64,000 nt of DNA from Zea mays (GCF_902167145.1 NC_050105.1:140725988-140789987), one strand, 5' to 3'. Counted from the stretch's first letter, positions 42,783 through 54,994 are shown. The notes: a model not told the origin generated them from the sequence alone. Program-made: numbers and translations.

Positions 42783-45241
42783 ATGAAAGGACTCTTTTGG
42801 AATAGCAGAGGTCTTTCAGACTTGGCTAAATACCGATATATTTCTGATGCAGTTAAGGAAAATAATTTGGACTTCATAGCAATTATGGAAACAGGAAAGC
42901 ACCACATGTCCCATTCAAATCTAACACGACTTTCCGGAGGTGTAGACTTTATCTGGCATTGTCTCCCCATAGGGGTAGATCAGGGGCATGCTTTTAGGGG
43001 TTAACACTACACCTTTTGATTTGTCCTTAATTGTAGAAGGGGAATTTTTTATTAAAAGTCATCTATGTAACAAGTCAGATAACTTCAAATGGATCCTTAT
43101 GGCAGTCTATGGCCCAGCCCAGGATGACTTCAAATAATCTTTCTTGGCTGAACTTGTTAGGACTTGTCAAGACAACTATTTACCAACCCTAATTAGGGGT
43201 GATTTCAACATTATGCGTAACAACAAGGAGAAGAATAATAATAGATTCAATGATAGATTGCCTTTCTTGTTCAATGCTGCAATAGATAGCTTTGATTTAA
43301 GAGAAATTGATCTCACTGGCCGACAATATAGTTGGGAAAACTCTTTAACTACACCAACCTATGAGAAGCTAGATAGGGTTCTCATGACAATCGAGTGGGA
43401 GTTTAAATTCCCACTTGTCTCTTTACATGCTTTGGACAGAGGCGTATCGGATCATACACCCCTATTTCTAGATACAGGATCACCCGCTTTCTTAGGGATA
43501 TGTAGACCGTTCAGATTTGAGCTTAACTGGTTTACTTGAGAAGATTTTTATGCTAAAGTTGTATAAATTTGGGACAGGCCAGTGAAAGGTAACAATTCGA
43601 TACAACGATGGAATCATAAGGTGGGGGCACTACGCAGGGCTCTTCTAGGGTGGGCAAGCCACACCAATGGGGTATACAAACAAAAGAAAAAAGATCCTCC
43701 AGTTAATAATACATTAACTAGATATAGCCTCGAAAGTTGGAGATTTGATAGAACATGAAAGGGAAACCCATGCTCAAGCTCGAGATGATTTAGCTCACCT
43801 CTTGAGAGAGGAGATCAAATACTTTCAACAAGCTAAGGTGAAAAACATCCCGCTAGGAGATAATAACACTAGATACTTTTAGATGATTGCCAATCGCAAA
43901 CATAGAAAGAAAGAAAATCTTCTACTTGGACCATGAGGACACTAAGATTTAGGGCCAAGCTAACCTGTTATATAACTAACTTCTGTAAAGAACTATTTGG
44001 TGAGCCTGAGGAGAGCCTTATCACCTTAGATGAAGAAGGGCTTGCCGATATAAATAAAGTTACAGAGTTGGAAAATGCACTTTTAATACTGATTAGGAAA
44101 TTAAGGATGCCATTTCTCAGATGGAGCACAACAAGGCACCTGGGCCTGATGGTTTCCCTGCAGAATTTTACCATAAATTTTGGGACGTCATTAAAGGAGA
44201 TCTTTTACTCATGTTCCAAGAATTGCATTATGGAGACCTACCATTATTAAGTCTCAATTTTGGTGTTATCACCCTAATACCTAAAGTTCAAGAGGTCAAT
44301 GTAATCCAAAAATATAGACCTATATTCCTTCTAAATGTTAACTTTAAAACCTTCACCAAGGTCGTCACAAATAGGCTGAGATTAGTTGCTAACAAAGTAG
44401 TGAGTCCAACACAAACTGCCTTTTTGCGGGGACGAAACATCCTAGGAGTCGTCATACTATATGAAACGATCCATGAGATGCATAGAAATAAAATGAGTGG
44501 GGTTATTCTAAAGATTGATTTCGAGGAAGCCTATCATAAAGTAAAATGGCCTTTTTTGTTCCAAGCACTCTGTACGAAAGGATTTTCACCCATGTGGGTT
44601 TATTGGGTAAAATCCTTCATTTCGGGTGGCATCGTTTTAGTCAACATAAATGATGATGTGGGGAAATTCTTTAAAACTAGAAAAGGTTTGTGACAAGGAG
44701 ATCCTTTGGCATCTATCCTGTTTAATATTATGGCTGACATGATCTCGATATTAGTTACAGAGCCAAGGATCAAGGGCAAATCGGTGGTGTAGTGCCTCAC
44801 TTAATTGATGAAGGTCTATCTATTATACAGTATGCATATGACACCATCATATTTTTGGACAATGACGTATAAAAAGCTCGCAACATGAAGCTATTACTTT
44901 GTGCGTTCGAACAAATTTCAGGGCTCAAAATAAATTTCCATAAAAGCGAGTTGCTCTGCTTTGGGGATGCTCAAGATTCCTTAGACACTTATTTGGTATT
45001 GTTTTGTTGCAAACTTGGGGATCTACCTTTAAACTATTTAGGTATACCTATTCACTACAAGAGACTTCAAAACTCTGACTGGAGGAAGATTGAAGAACGA
45101 GTGGACAAGAGGCTTGCTAGATGAAAAATAAAGCTTATCTCAATTGAAGGTAGATTGACATTGATTAATTCAGTGTGCTCAGCAGGCTTCCAATGTATAT
45201 GATGTCCTTCTTTGCGATTTCCAAAGGTGCTCTTAAGAAAC
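42783..45241 (+). pseudogene. LINE ORF2: endonuclease and reverse transcriptase, broken
   Basis: The AP-type endonuclease starts at 42783 (GLFWNSRGL, then IMETGKH) and continues in another frame at 43144-43539 (RGDFNIMRNNKEK, LDRVLMTIEW, SDHTPLFLD). RT follows: HNKAPGPDGFPAEFY at 44124, then YRPIFLLNVNFK, TAFLRGRNIL and LKIDFEEAYHKVKW. The palm box after 44695 is interrupted by TGA, and the usual YADD-type box is altered near 44830 (QYAYDTI). The continuation is LKINFHKSELLCFG near 44930. At least six stops or frame changes occur, so this copy is dead. Confidence 0.85.
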
Positions 45242-45902
45242 TGTTGGGGGCCTTCTTCCTCCGAAGGTTCTCAAAAACGTAACTGAACATATGTTTTCAG
45301 TATGACATAGATTGTTACAGGGGGCTTTGGCTTTGGGATGAAGGTTTCTTTTATATAGCAAGGTGAAGATGAAGCCCGAAGGTAATAAGAATAAACGACG
45401 AAGGTGTAACCAAGGAGCTTCAGCTTTGATGTAATGATGAAGGCCGAGCACGATGATGATCGGAAAGGGACAAATACTACTTAGCCCCTAATATTCTGTA
45501 TTATAATAATAGATGAGTGTAAGGGACATAAATATATTTTACCCGGGCTGCGTGCCTATAAATAGATGAACAGTAACACCGTACTGTTCACGCTGGATTG
45601 TAATCACTCTCCCACATTCATTCCTTCAAACAAGCCAAAGGTATGTAATATTAATACTATTGAATATTCATTTATGTTTTATGAAATATAAATATAAATG
45701 AATTAATAAGATCTAGTCTTCATCTTTATTCCTTCGTATTCTTATTCGTATATTAAATAATGAAGGCAAGTCTTTCCTGATTTTCGTCTAACGAGTATTA
45801 TCCCCATGTGGAAATAATACTTCGGAAGACGGAGATCCTTAATCTTTAACAATCGTGTTGCCTTGTTCTTGATTCATAGTATTTAAGAACGAGTGACCAA
45901 CA
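45242..45902. mobile_element. Solo LTR inserted in LINE ORF2
   Basis: 661 bp beginning TGTTGGGGGCC and ending GACCAACA, flanked by GAAAC (45237-45241, 45903-45907). LINE coding sequence is continuous across the two sides. It has a TATA-like CCTATAAATAG at 45557-45567, so transcription would run to the right if it is a promoter. No internal region is present, as expected after LTR-LTR recombination. Confidence 0.85.
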
Positions 45903-46178
45903 GAAACTAGACTATTTTCGCTCTCGTTTCTATTGGCAAGGGTACGAGAATAAACGAAAATATGGCCTTGTTAGATGGAATATCCCGTGCCGTCCCAAAG
46001 ATCAAGGAGGCCTTGGGATCCAAGGTTTGAAAATTAAGAACACAGCCTTACTAAGTAAATGGCCATCTATAAACTTTTGACATCAGAGAGGACTTGGCAA
46101 AAAAAATTAATAAATAAGTATTTGGGCACTAAACCTTTAGTACAAGGTGAATGGAAATCAGGTGACTCACATTTCTGA
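45903..46178 (+). pseudogene. LINE ORF2 C-terminal fragment
   Basis: Resumes with FYWQGYENKRKYGLVRW, then CRPKDQGGLGIQ and NTALLSKW, the conserved segment downstream of LINE RTs. The match fades after GEWKSGDSHF at about 46175, suggesting 3' truncation of the LINE. Confidence 0.8.
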
Positions 46179-46490
46179 TCCTGTTTGACCCACATCTCAA
46201 TTAGTTGTAAAGTCGCGCGGTTACAAAATTGAACATGTGTGCATCTTCTGTCATTACTACCGTCGCGCTGTCGAGGAATACAAGGCTTACAGTTTAACTG
46301 CTTACGGAGTACTAACTACAGAACAAAAAGAGCATCCCATTTGGTTTTTGGGCGGGGCGAGGTGTTCGAAGCTGCAGCCATAGTGCATGCCGTAGTATGA
46401 ATATGGTCTCTCATACCGTTCATTGATCAGTCCATCCATCAGGTAATCTTGTTTTTGTTTCCTTTTCATCGATACGTGTGGGTCTATAAC

Positions 46491-46504
46491 TCTATATATA
46501 CTCG
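46491..46504 (+). promoter_or_regulatory. Candidate TATA box of the GDSL gene
   Basis: TCTATATATACTCG about 95 bp upstream of the ATG at 46597. Confidence 0.5.
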
Positions 46505-46596
46505 TACATTGACATCTTAAAATTAACCAGCTGCATCGGATTGATTATTCATCAGGTATCGAGGGAGGGAGCTATAGCTGGGTCAAGAGTCAAGAC

Positions 46597-47345
46597 ATGG
46601 CCATCCATGGCGGGGCATCCTGGCTCGCTGCTGTAAGCCTGTCGTTGCTCGCGCTCGCGCTGCAGGGTGCGGCGGCGGAGACGCTCGTGCCGGCGATGTT
46701 CGTGTTCGGGGACTCCACGGTGGACGTCGGCAACAACAACTTCCTCGAGAGGTGCAACGTCAGCTGCAAAGCCAACTACCCGCACTTCGGCGTGGACTAC
46801 ATCGACCAGGCACCCACCGGCAGGTTCAGCAATGGCTACAACCTGGCGGATCAGCTAGGTACGTACGCGCGATGATCAGCAGGAGAGGATTTTACTGCAC
46901 ATGTCTGTCTGACCAGTTCGTTGCCGTGAATTCAACAGCGCAGCTGCTTGGCTTCGCCGAGAGCCCGCCGCCTCTCCTGTCGCTGTCGAACGCGACGAGC
47001 CTCATCTCGCGGATGAGCACGGGCATCAGCTTCGCGCACGGTTTACAAAACCGTTTTAGATGTAAAAACCGCCCCCCACCGGTAACGGTTTACCGTCGAT
47101 AAACCGGTGGAAACCGGTAAAAACCGACCGGTTTGGCCAAACCAAATCATTTTGAATTCAAACCGGTTTACCAGCGGAAAACCGGTGAAAAACCGGTAGA
47201 AACCGCCGGTTAACCGCGAAACAAACTGGTTTTTATTGTTTTTTGCAGAAAAATTGAAAATTTTGTCAGAATTTATTTATAGTTTGCTCAATTCACATTG
47301 TACAGTAAATATTAATTGATCTACACAACATGCATTCACCAAAAA

Positions 47346-47399
<54 letters not shown>

Positions 47400-50056
47400 A
47401 CCACAAACTCCAGTTCTCATGTAATAAACAACCAGCGAACTTCGCATACTCAAATACAAGTTCTTTTACACCTCTCCAACGAGGCAACAACACATAGGTC
47501 GACTTATTTCACAATACTCACATGTTCACCTCGAGTCATAGTGATAGTACTTAAGCATGTTGAAGGGTCGTGATATTGTTTCAATCCATCATAGTGATAG
47601 TGATAGGTCTATACAAAAGATACGAGATACATTAGCGAGAAAATAAGAACGACAAATAAATACTTATCCACAAAGCAAAACAACATACCAGTATGTATGT
47701 TTGGTGTTTGTGTATTGCACGTGCACCTCACCAAGTGTTGAACTTTTCTTCTGATCAGCAAATCTTAGGAACACATACAGAAGAACTGGAGCTAAGAGTT
47801 CTAGCTAGATTGAGTATTGTCTAGATGGAAACTTATTAGAAGAACTGAAGCTACTTGATCCACAGATTCCATCTTGGACAGGAAATGTAACCGAAATTGA
47901 CCACTAAATGTCTAAACTTGACTTGAGCTACCGGTTTCATCTTCAAGCAAATCTTAGGAACACATACAGAAGAATTGGAGCTAAGAGTTCTAGCTAGATT
48001 GAGTATTGTCCAGACGGATACTTATTAGAAGAACTGAAACTACTTGATCCACGGATTCCATCTTGAACAGGAAATGTAACCGAAATTGACCACTAAATGT
48101 CTAAACTTGACTTGAGCTACTGGTTTCATCTTCAAGCAAATCTTAGGAACACATACAGAAGAATTGGAGCTAAGAGTTCTAGCTAGATTGAGTATTGTCC
48201 AGACGGATACTTATTAGAACTGAAGCTACTTGATCCACGGATTTCATCTTGGACAGGAAATGTAACCGAAATTGACCACTAAATTTCTGAACTTGACTTG
48301 AGCTACGGGTTTCATCTTCAAGCAAATCTTAGGAACACATACAGAAGAACTGGAGCTAAGAGTTCTAGCTAGATTGAGTATTGTCCAGACGGATACTTAT
48401 TAGAAGAACTGAAGCTACTTGATCCACGGATTCCATCTTGGACAGGAAATGTAACCGAAATTGACCACTAAATGTCTAAACTTGACTTGAGCTACGGGTT
48501 TCATCTTCACATATAGCATATAACATCTCCACATATAACATATAACATTAAACAAGACTAGTATACCTAAATTGACCACTAAATACTCAATCGTGGCATT
48601 AAATTCGGGTTTCCGGCAAAAATTGGCGGTTTACCGATCTAAAATAACGGTTTACCGGTCCCAAAAAATGGTTTACCGGCGGTTTCCGGTTTTTATGAAT
48701 TTTTTCAAATTTTTCAAATTTAGAACGAATTTTGAAAAAAAACCGGTGGTTAACCGAAACCGCACCCCAGCGGTTTCGGTAAACCGACCGGTTTACCGCC
48801 GGTTTTTACCGGTTTTGTAAACCGTGGCTTCGCGTCAGGGGGATCGGGCATCCGTCCTGAAACCGGCAATGGGCCAGTGGTACGTCCACGTACATATATA
48901 TGCATATGCATGCGGGCGCTGTTCTGATGAGCTAGCAGCTCTCTTCTATATATATGTTTACCTGTCTGTCGTGGCGTCGTGCACGGTGTACGTACCGTAC
49001 ATTCCATGCACGCATTTCAGTGATCACGGTTATGTTGACTAATAACTTGTTTCCGCAGTGTACGCAAGTTGTGTCCATGGCTGAGCAGGTCAGGAACTTC
49101 ACGAACCTTGCTCGACTGTGGGCAAGTGGTAACGACAACAGGTCATCGGCCGCCGATCTCTTATCCCAATCTCTCTTCTTCATCAGCACCGGCAGCAACG
49201 ACCTGTTCGAGTACGCGGACATAGGCCCCCAGAACAACGACACCGAGCTGTTGCAAGGTCTCGTCGCCTCCTACGCAGCCTATCTGAAGGTACTCTACTC
49301 CATCCATCCTTCTTCCAGCCGGAGAAAAAAAGTCCTCGTCTTTCTTTTGCTATTCTTCTACTAGTTTGGTTCTCTAAGAGTGAGATACGGCCGGCCGGCG
49401 GCGGCAGGACCTGTACAGCGCCGGGGCAAAGAGATTCAGCGTCGTCAGCACGTCGCTGGTGGGCTGCTGCCCGTCGCAGCTGGCCATAGCTCACGACCCC
49501 AGCAACCCCAAGGGCATCGACAAGTACGGGTGCTTCGCCGCGCTGAACAACCTCTCCGGCCAGCTCTACCCCATGTTCGACGCCATGCTGCAGGGCCTCA
49601 GCCAGGAACTGCCCGGCATGAACTACTCCTTGGTGAACTCGATCAAGATGGCCGAGTGGGTCTTCGAGAGCCCCGCCACGCCAACCTACAGTAATAATCG
49701 ACATCAGGCTCAGCTCCTCCGATCCCGATCCCGTAATTAAAAAGAAGTTCCCAAGCCCTGGAATTCATTCTCACGTCAGTTCTCCGTCTCTTTCATCTGC
49801 GACAGACTTCACGGTCCTCGACATCGCGTGCTGCGGCGGGGGGCAGTTTGGAGCAGACGGGTGCAACTCCTCGGCTCCCCTGTGCCCGAACCGCAGCAAC
49901 CACCTCTTCTGGGACGATTACCACACCACCGAGGCCGCGTCGCGGATCGCTGCGAGCATGATATTCAGCGACCCCACCGGGCTCTTCGTACACCCCATCA
50001 ACGTGCACCAGCTGGTCGGCGGTGGAGCTGCCGCCACCGTAGATAATACTATATGA
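46597..50056 (+). CDS. GDSL esterase/lipase, exon 2 split by a hAT-like element
   Basis: Exons 46597-46858; 46939-47036 plus 48835-48879 (one exon, split by the insertion); 49059-49289; 49408-49690; 49806-50056. Leaving out the insert and one target copy, all junctions are GT-AG and in phase, giving 389 residues, a normal length. A signal peptide (MAIHGGASWLAAVSLSLLAL...) precedes the Ser block FVFGDSTVDVGNNN (Ser40). Block III is STGSNDLF (Asn182) and the Asp/His block is WDDYHTTEA (Asp343, His346). So all catalytic residues of the SGNH family are present. Expected role: secreted acyl-ester hydrolase; the substrate is unknown. As the sequence stands, the insert (after codon 120) adds stops, so the allele is probably null unless the element is spliced or excised. 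Confidence 0.9.
47353..47396. repeat. (AT)n microsatellite
   Basis: About 22 AT units inside the hAT-like element; prone to length change. Confidence 0.95.
47758..48511. repeat. 189-bp tandem repeat, four copies
   Basis: The marker AAATCTTAGGAACACATAC recurs at about 47760, 47949, 48138 and 48324, giving periods of 189, 189 and 186 (the third copy lacks AGA). Copies are near-identical, so the array is a recent amplification inside the hAT-like element. Confidence 0.92.
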
Positions 50057-50400
50057 ATTTTCTTTGTAGCCGCAGGAGGGAAAAAAACTATATTCATATG
50101 CGCCATGATTCATGTATGTGTGATCAGCAATGATACAGGTTTGGAATTTATTTGAATTGCGGGGTTGCCAGATTATTGCCCGCTATATAGCAAGTTTATT
50201 TTGTTTAGGTTATGAACCTTGTGATTAAAAATACTAGCTGGCGATCTGTTGTTGTCCGTGTTTCGAATCTAACTCCGACAAGTAAATTTGTATGCGTGTT
50301 CTTGGCTCCGAACGGTATGCGCGGTGAGCGCGACATTTATACTGGTTCGACCAGAACATCACTACATCCAATTTTTGATGGCTCACACTACCAACATTAT
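50057..50400. other. 3' flank of the GDSL gene
   Basis: Probable 3' UTR (first about 150 bp) and AT-rich spacer; no further gene seen. Confidence 0.5.
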
Positions 50401-50992
50401 TGTTGATCAATGCTCGTAGTATAGGTTACAAGCGGATGAGAGAGAGTAGAAGCTTCCAAGTCTCTTGTGCGGAGGAGGTAGAGTTAAGGGTTACAAGGAT
50501 GGAGTCATAACTAAGTTTTAGCTTGACGTCGGGGCTCCGGCCTCTGCGTCTTCGTCGATGTATCCTCGCTCCTTTTCGTTGGTTAGTTCGTTTGTCCGGT
50601 GGCCGACCTCCTCCTTTTATAGGCCAAAAAGGGGCAGTCAGTTGCTGGTGGCTTCCTTGAGGAGTCACCGAGCGATGGTAAAACTGAGCGCCTTACCCCG
50701 ATGAAGTAGTGTTCGTATGTGAGCATCTAGGTCGCCTGGTTGTCTCATACTCTTTATGGCGGATGACGTAGACAGCGTGGGCCTGAGCGCCATCAATCGA
50801 GCTACGCCGACCCCTGCCCTTTGTAGCCTAGGTCTCAACACGACTTGTCTCGTTGCGCCCTGCAGCCAACCTGCGCACTCAGGCCTAGCCCTAATAGGGC
50901 ATGAGTGCGCCGCATGCGAGGTGGGTGTGGACCATAAATGCACAACAATCAGAGGGGTTCGTAGGTTATGAGTGGGAGGCGGACCAATGCCT
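50401..50992 (-). repeat. Outer part of an LTR, left of the CACTA insertion
   Basis: Begins TGTTGATCAATGC at 50401 and continues, after the CACTA element, at 62357-62658, which ends TGACA. Together they make an LTR of about 0.9 kb in minus orientation. Support is the TG...CA ends and the polypurine tract next to 62658. I could not find the second LTR, which would lie beyond the window. Confidence 0.55.
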
Positions 50993-51011
50993 CACTACTA
51001 CAGGTATCCTC

Positions 51012-51215
51012 TATACAGGCGGTCCGGTTAGCCTCTACACAGGCGGTTCCAGGAACCGCTTGTGGTGCACCGCCTGTGATGTAAAACAACATCACAGGCG
51101 GTCAATCAAAAACCGCCTGTGATAGTCACACATCACAGGCGGTCCGGTTTAAAAGAACCGCCTGTGATAGACACAAATCACAGGCGGTTTTAATTATAAG
51201 CCGCCTGTATTTCCC
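51012..51215. repeat. CACTA left subterminal repeats
   Basis: About ten copies of ACAGGCGGT in alternating orientation (for example CATCACAGGCGGTC and its inverse AACCGCCTGTGATG). They form hairpin-like pairs about 30-45 bp apart. In En/Spm such motifs bind TnpA; the function here is inferred by analogy. Confidence 0.85.
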
Positions 51216-51480
51216 AGATTCATATACAGAAGCAGATTCATATATATTTTCCAGATTCAAACACAGATTCAAACACAGATACAGAAACAGAATTAATAAC
51301 AGCCTGTGATTCAAACACAGATTCAAACACAGATTCAGCAGGTTCCATAAACAGATTCATCATACAAAAATTCAAACATCCCCATATACATACACAGATT
51401 CATCCACATCAAGTTGCATAACAACTCAACATCTCAAAGTTCCATAGACAACTAAACATCTAAAGTTCCTAACTAAAGAC

Positions 51481-54400
51481 CTAAACACTATGTGATATTG
51501 TGTACAAACTTAGTTCTGGGAATTTTTGCAAATTTCCATTTACATTGTAGAATAGCCCTTGTTGATGAAGAACTTCACGGCGCATAAAGTAAAGCAAGTC
51601 TCTTACAACCTTAGCCACGCCGGTGGAAACCATATCTCTTTCTAACCATTCAGCATTGATCTTAGATTTAGGAACCTACAATGAAAGCAAAAAGCAATCG
51701 GTGCTAAGAGTAATGTGATGAGCAACAATATAACATAAAAATTGCAATATAGACAATGATAGCGAACTTACATCCTCACGATTGACCATGTAATGGAAGG
51801 TGACACGACACCATTCGCATACATAATAACCGCACAGGACAGTACCCGGAGGTTGTTTGTCACCATATGGAAATAATGATATTGACAAATTAGGCTTGTC
51901 CTCTGGATGTTCGCCGCCAAGATCTTTCCAATAAAAACGGTATGCACTGCATATAAGAATAGCATTGTCAGATTAAGAATACATTTGTTAAGATGTAATA
52001 AGTACAAGTGTGCAATAATAATCATACTTCTCTAAAATCTTCAAGAAGTCATTATACGTAGCCTTTTCCATTCTCAGTGAGTCGAAGACCACGACTTTAC
52101 CATCCTTTGGCCAGATCATGATACAAATGTAGTGGTCACTATATAGACATAGACGAAAACACATGTTAATATCACGATTGCCATAATTTATAGTTCAAAA
52201 TTAAACCATGTCGATAACTTACTTAAAGTGGTGCGGAGCTATTATTAAGTCCTTGCCATGTTGTACATGATTGTACATGGCTCGTCCAATGTATGCCGCC
52301 ATTACCTTCATTTTCTTTCTCTGATTCTGTTTGACGGCTTTCTCAAATTCAGCATCGTCCAAGTCTTTGTATTCTTCTCCTTGCCTCCGAGCAACTACTT
52401 TGTAGCGAGCTTGGGATATCATCAACGGGTCAAGAAACCCTGTCTTAAGTTGTTTCTTCTTATCATCCATGTATTGCATCCTACGTGTAATAGTGTTAAT
52501 CGTTAGACTCTCGTTTATGTGTGCGTGTACAAAACTAACAAATATGAAAGTTTAGAGGTACTTACAAGCAGAAGAGGGTTAAGTAGTTCGTTTCCATCCT
52601 TTGTCGGTGGTACAACGACCAGAGATCGTCAAAGAATAAATGCCGCACAGGATTTATATGATCATTGCTCCAAAATGCATCTTCTGGCACAACAAATGTG
52701 AATTCCTCGAGTTTGTATTTGTTGCTAGCCACCATGTACCACTCATGCATTCTAATCTCCGGAGTCGACAACTTAGAAAGTTGCACCGTCGTTAAGAACG
52801 GCCTCCCATTCACAAATTTAGGAGGAACATCCTCCTTCTTGTATACCGAGATATTGGTTTTAAGACGTAATGATTCTCGAGTATGAATCATTCCATCTTC
52901 TTCCCATACTTCGAAATTGTCTATTTGGGCCGGCCGTGTGCCTACTCCATGAGATGCTGATACTGCTTTTGATTGATTAGTCATAACTCTCTGCAATTTA
53001 TGCAGGTAGTGTGCCACTGATTCTGACGGTTTCTTGACATCGTCTGTGGCGATTCGCTTATGAATCTTCTTTGAAATAGTTGGCCCTTCAACATTGGTGC
53101 CAACCTTTGGTTCCTTTTTTATGTTGACGTCGACATTCTGAGGAACAATTTTGTCTACGCCCCCCTCGTCGAGTTCCTTCGCAAGAGGCGATATGATTGT
53201 TTCAACGATTTTTTTGGAGGTCGGTGTCATATCTTCCTGCACCATGGGGTGTGGAATGATCGAACTAGCTTTTTGTTGCATTGGTGTTGAATTCGGCTCA
53301 TCACCAAACTTGATGTCGCGTCGATGCCAAAGGACCAACTCGTTAATTGCCTCATGCAAAGTTATGATCCCCTCAACTGGAAAATCTATCTCCCAATCTT
53401 CACAACCATTGTCTGTGATTTCTAGAACTTCGACCACAGCATAGTGTGGCGGGACAGGATTGTCCTTGTAGTTAACAAGTCCTGGTTTTACCAAACCAGT
53501 AGCAGCTTGCTTTGTTTTTGTCCCAGATCGATTGATTGGAATATGAAGAAAGCAAGGCTTGTCCTCAACAATATCGTCTACAGGGTACTTGGTCAAGTCT
53601 TGCACAGATCCAACGCTGCTAGGGACTATAGGTGGACTCATGTGGCTTGGCTTGAGTTCAAATGATATGCATTCTGTTTTTTTCATTTTGTTCATCACGT
53701 CATTAATAGCCTTTTGTACCCTTTCATCAATAGTCTCTTCTAGGGTCCTTTTCGACTTCTCGTGTTTCCTATATGACGACGCATACTCTGGAAACGCCTC
53801 TCTCCAGGAAATCTTAGAAGAGATTCCCCGAGCCCGTCCAGTGTGTTCAGGATTGCCTAGGGCTGCAGTTAGTATGTCATTCTCCCTCCGAGGCTTAAAT
53901 TCTCCTTTTTTTCTCTTATCTGCATATTCTTGAATTTTTGACGAAACTTCGCCTACCAATTCTGGATGCACAAGTTTGCCGTCCTCACTCAAACCTGCTC
54001 GACCTAAGATCCAACGAATAGCTCTCTCATCGATATCTTTTAATATTGGGTCCAAAGTGCCGTTAGTTATAGCTTCCTCGATAATCTTGTTCCACTGCAC
54101 AACTTTATGGTGATATCCGCTTGACCCCAGGCGATGGGGGTGTTTGTTCATCTTCGCTCTCTGAGAATTAGTTTCGCCCAGTTCTTTGGCCTTCAGTTCG
54201 GTCTTCTGACGAACAAATTCCTCCCACTGAGCTTGAGTGATTTTCCCCATTTTCTTGGGCGGAGGAACCTTATTCTTCTTAACAAAGTCCCTATTCATCT
54301 CGGCCTTCCACCCACGAAACATCTTGGCCATAGCAGAGAGCATCGACTTCCTTACTGCATCCTCTGTGCCTTTTGGGAACTTGAATGACTCAGACAACTT

Positions 54401-54994
54401 AGCCCATAGCTTGTTGCGGGTGTCTTCATCTAAATCCTTCCATTTTTGAAGTGTGATTGGCACTATATCTCTAACAGTAGCCCCGCAGGAATTTCGAAAC
54501 TTTGTAACCACGTCAAGTGGTTCTTCAGGAAACCCCTCTGCATTTAGTTTTGTTACATACATAACTGCACCTTCTTTCATCTGATTTGGACCTCGTCGCC
54601 CTCGTTTCCGCTTATGTGAAACGGATGATTCAGGCATCGGAGCATCCTCTGTGTTTCGTGTAGAAGATGCATCCTCTTTCTTCTCTTCATTTGAAATCTA
54701 TATAGTGAAAAAATTAATGGCCTTTCATATATGAACATTATTTTACAATATAGTCCACATATTTCTATTTACCTCTTCATCGTTGGGAATATAGTCGGCA
54801 TCAAGCTCATCTGATGTTTTTTTCTTCCTTGGAGGTATAGGAGTACAAGGATTGTCGTCACTAGTACTATCCTCCCCGCTCCCTTCACTGGAGCTGCTCG
54901 TTGTCTGCCATTCAAGTTTGGTCGCGTCTTCATCAACTTTGTTAGACGCACCGGTGCAGACCACATCCATACTAGGCTGCTCGTTGTCTGCCAT
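51481..54994 (-). CDS. CACTA Transposase_24 + Ulp1/C48 protease protein, 6 exons
   Basis: Exons 54994-54773, 54697-52566, 52480-52223, 52138-52028, 51946-51772 and 51675-51481 (stop 51483-51481). Every junction is GT-AG and in phase, giving 1030 residues. The N-terminus is acidic/Ser-rich. A Lys/Arg stretch ([11 protein letters not shown]) leads into the Transposase_24 domain (about residues 100-360: [45 protein letters not shown]). A linker follows, then a C48 cysteine-protease fold: [25 protein letters not shown] (catalytic His), KVVVFDSL (Asp) and [13 protein letters not shown] (Cys). Both domains recur together in plant CACTA elements. The probable role is DNA binding or regulation of transposition, by analogy with TnpA; what the protease does is unknown. 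Confidence 0.85.

Larger units (their letters stand above)
26880..46178 (+). mobile_element. Decayed LINE (non-LTR retrotransposon) broken by four insertions
   Basis: Plus-strand LINE pieces lie at 26880-27280, 27945-28428, 37371-37414, 42099-45241 and 45903-46178, about 4.3 kb in total. ORF1 pieces show a DUF4283-like domain (VPHEWRDF-type context, then GYEITFTPEPSDFEP at 27126-27170). ORF2 starts near 42783 with the endonuclease (FWNSRGLSD). RT motifs follow, and the zf-RVT-side segment WNIPCRPKDQGGLGIQG resumes after the solo LTR near 45985. Several stops and frameshifts break ORF2, so it is dead. The 5' end is ill-defined and no poly-A tail is seen at the right end. Confidence 0.8.
47037..48826. 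mobile_element. Non-autonomous hAT-like element in GDSL exon 2
   Basis: 1790 bp with inverted ends CACGGTTTACAAAACCG / CGGTTTTGTAAACCGTG, flanked by a perfect 8-bp duplication GCTTCGCG (47029-47036, 48827-48834). The 8-bp duplication and the CANGG end support hAT. Subterminal 150-200 bp on both sides are packed with AACCGGTTTACCGG-type motifs. The interior has an AT microsatellite and a 189-bp tandem repeat; no transposase frame is seen. Confidence 0.93.

Noticed and set aside
47758..48511. Tandem array as knob180 or CentC satellite
   Set aside because: The period is 189, the sequence does not resemble those satellites as I know them, and the array is confined to a hAT element.
51012..51215. 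Alternating inverted repeats as a CRISPR array
   Set aside because: This is a eukaryotic genome; the repeats are short, inverted and lie at a CACTA end.
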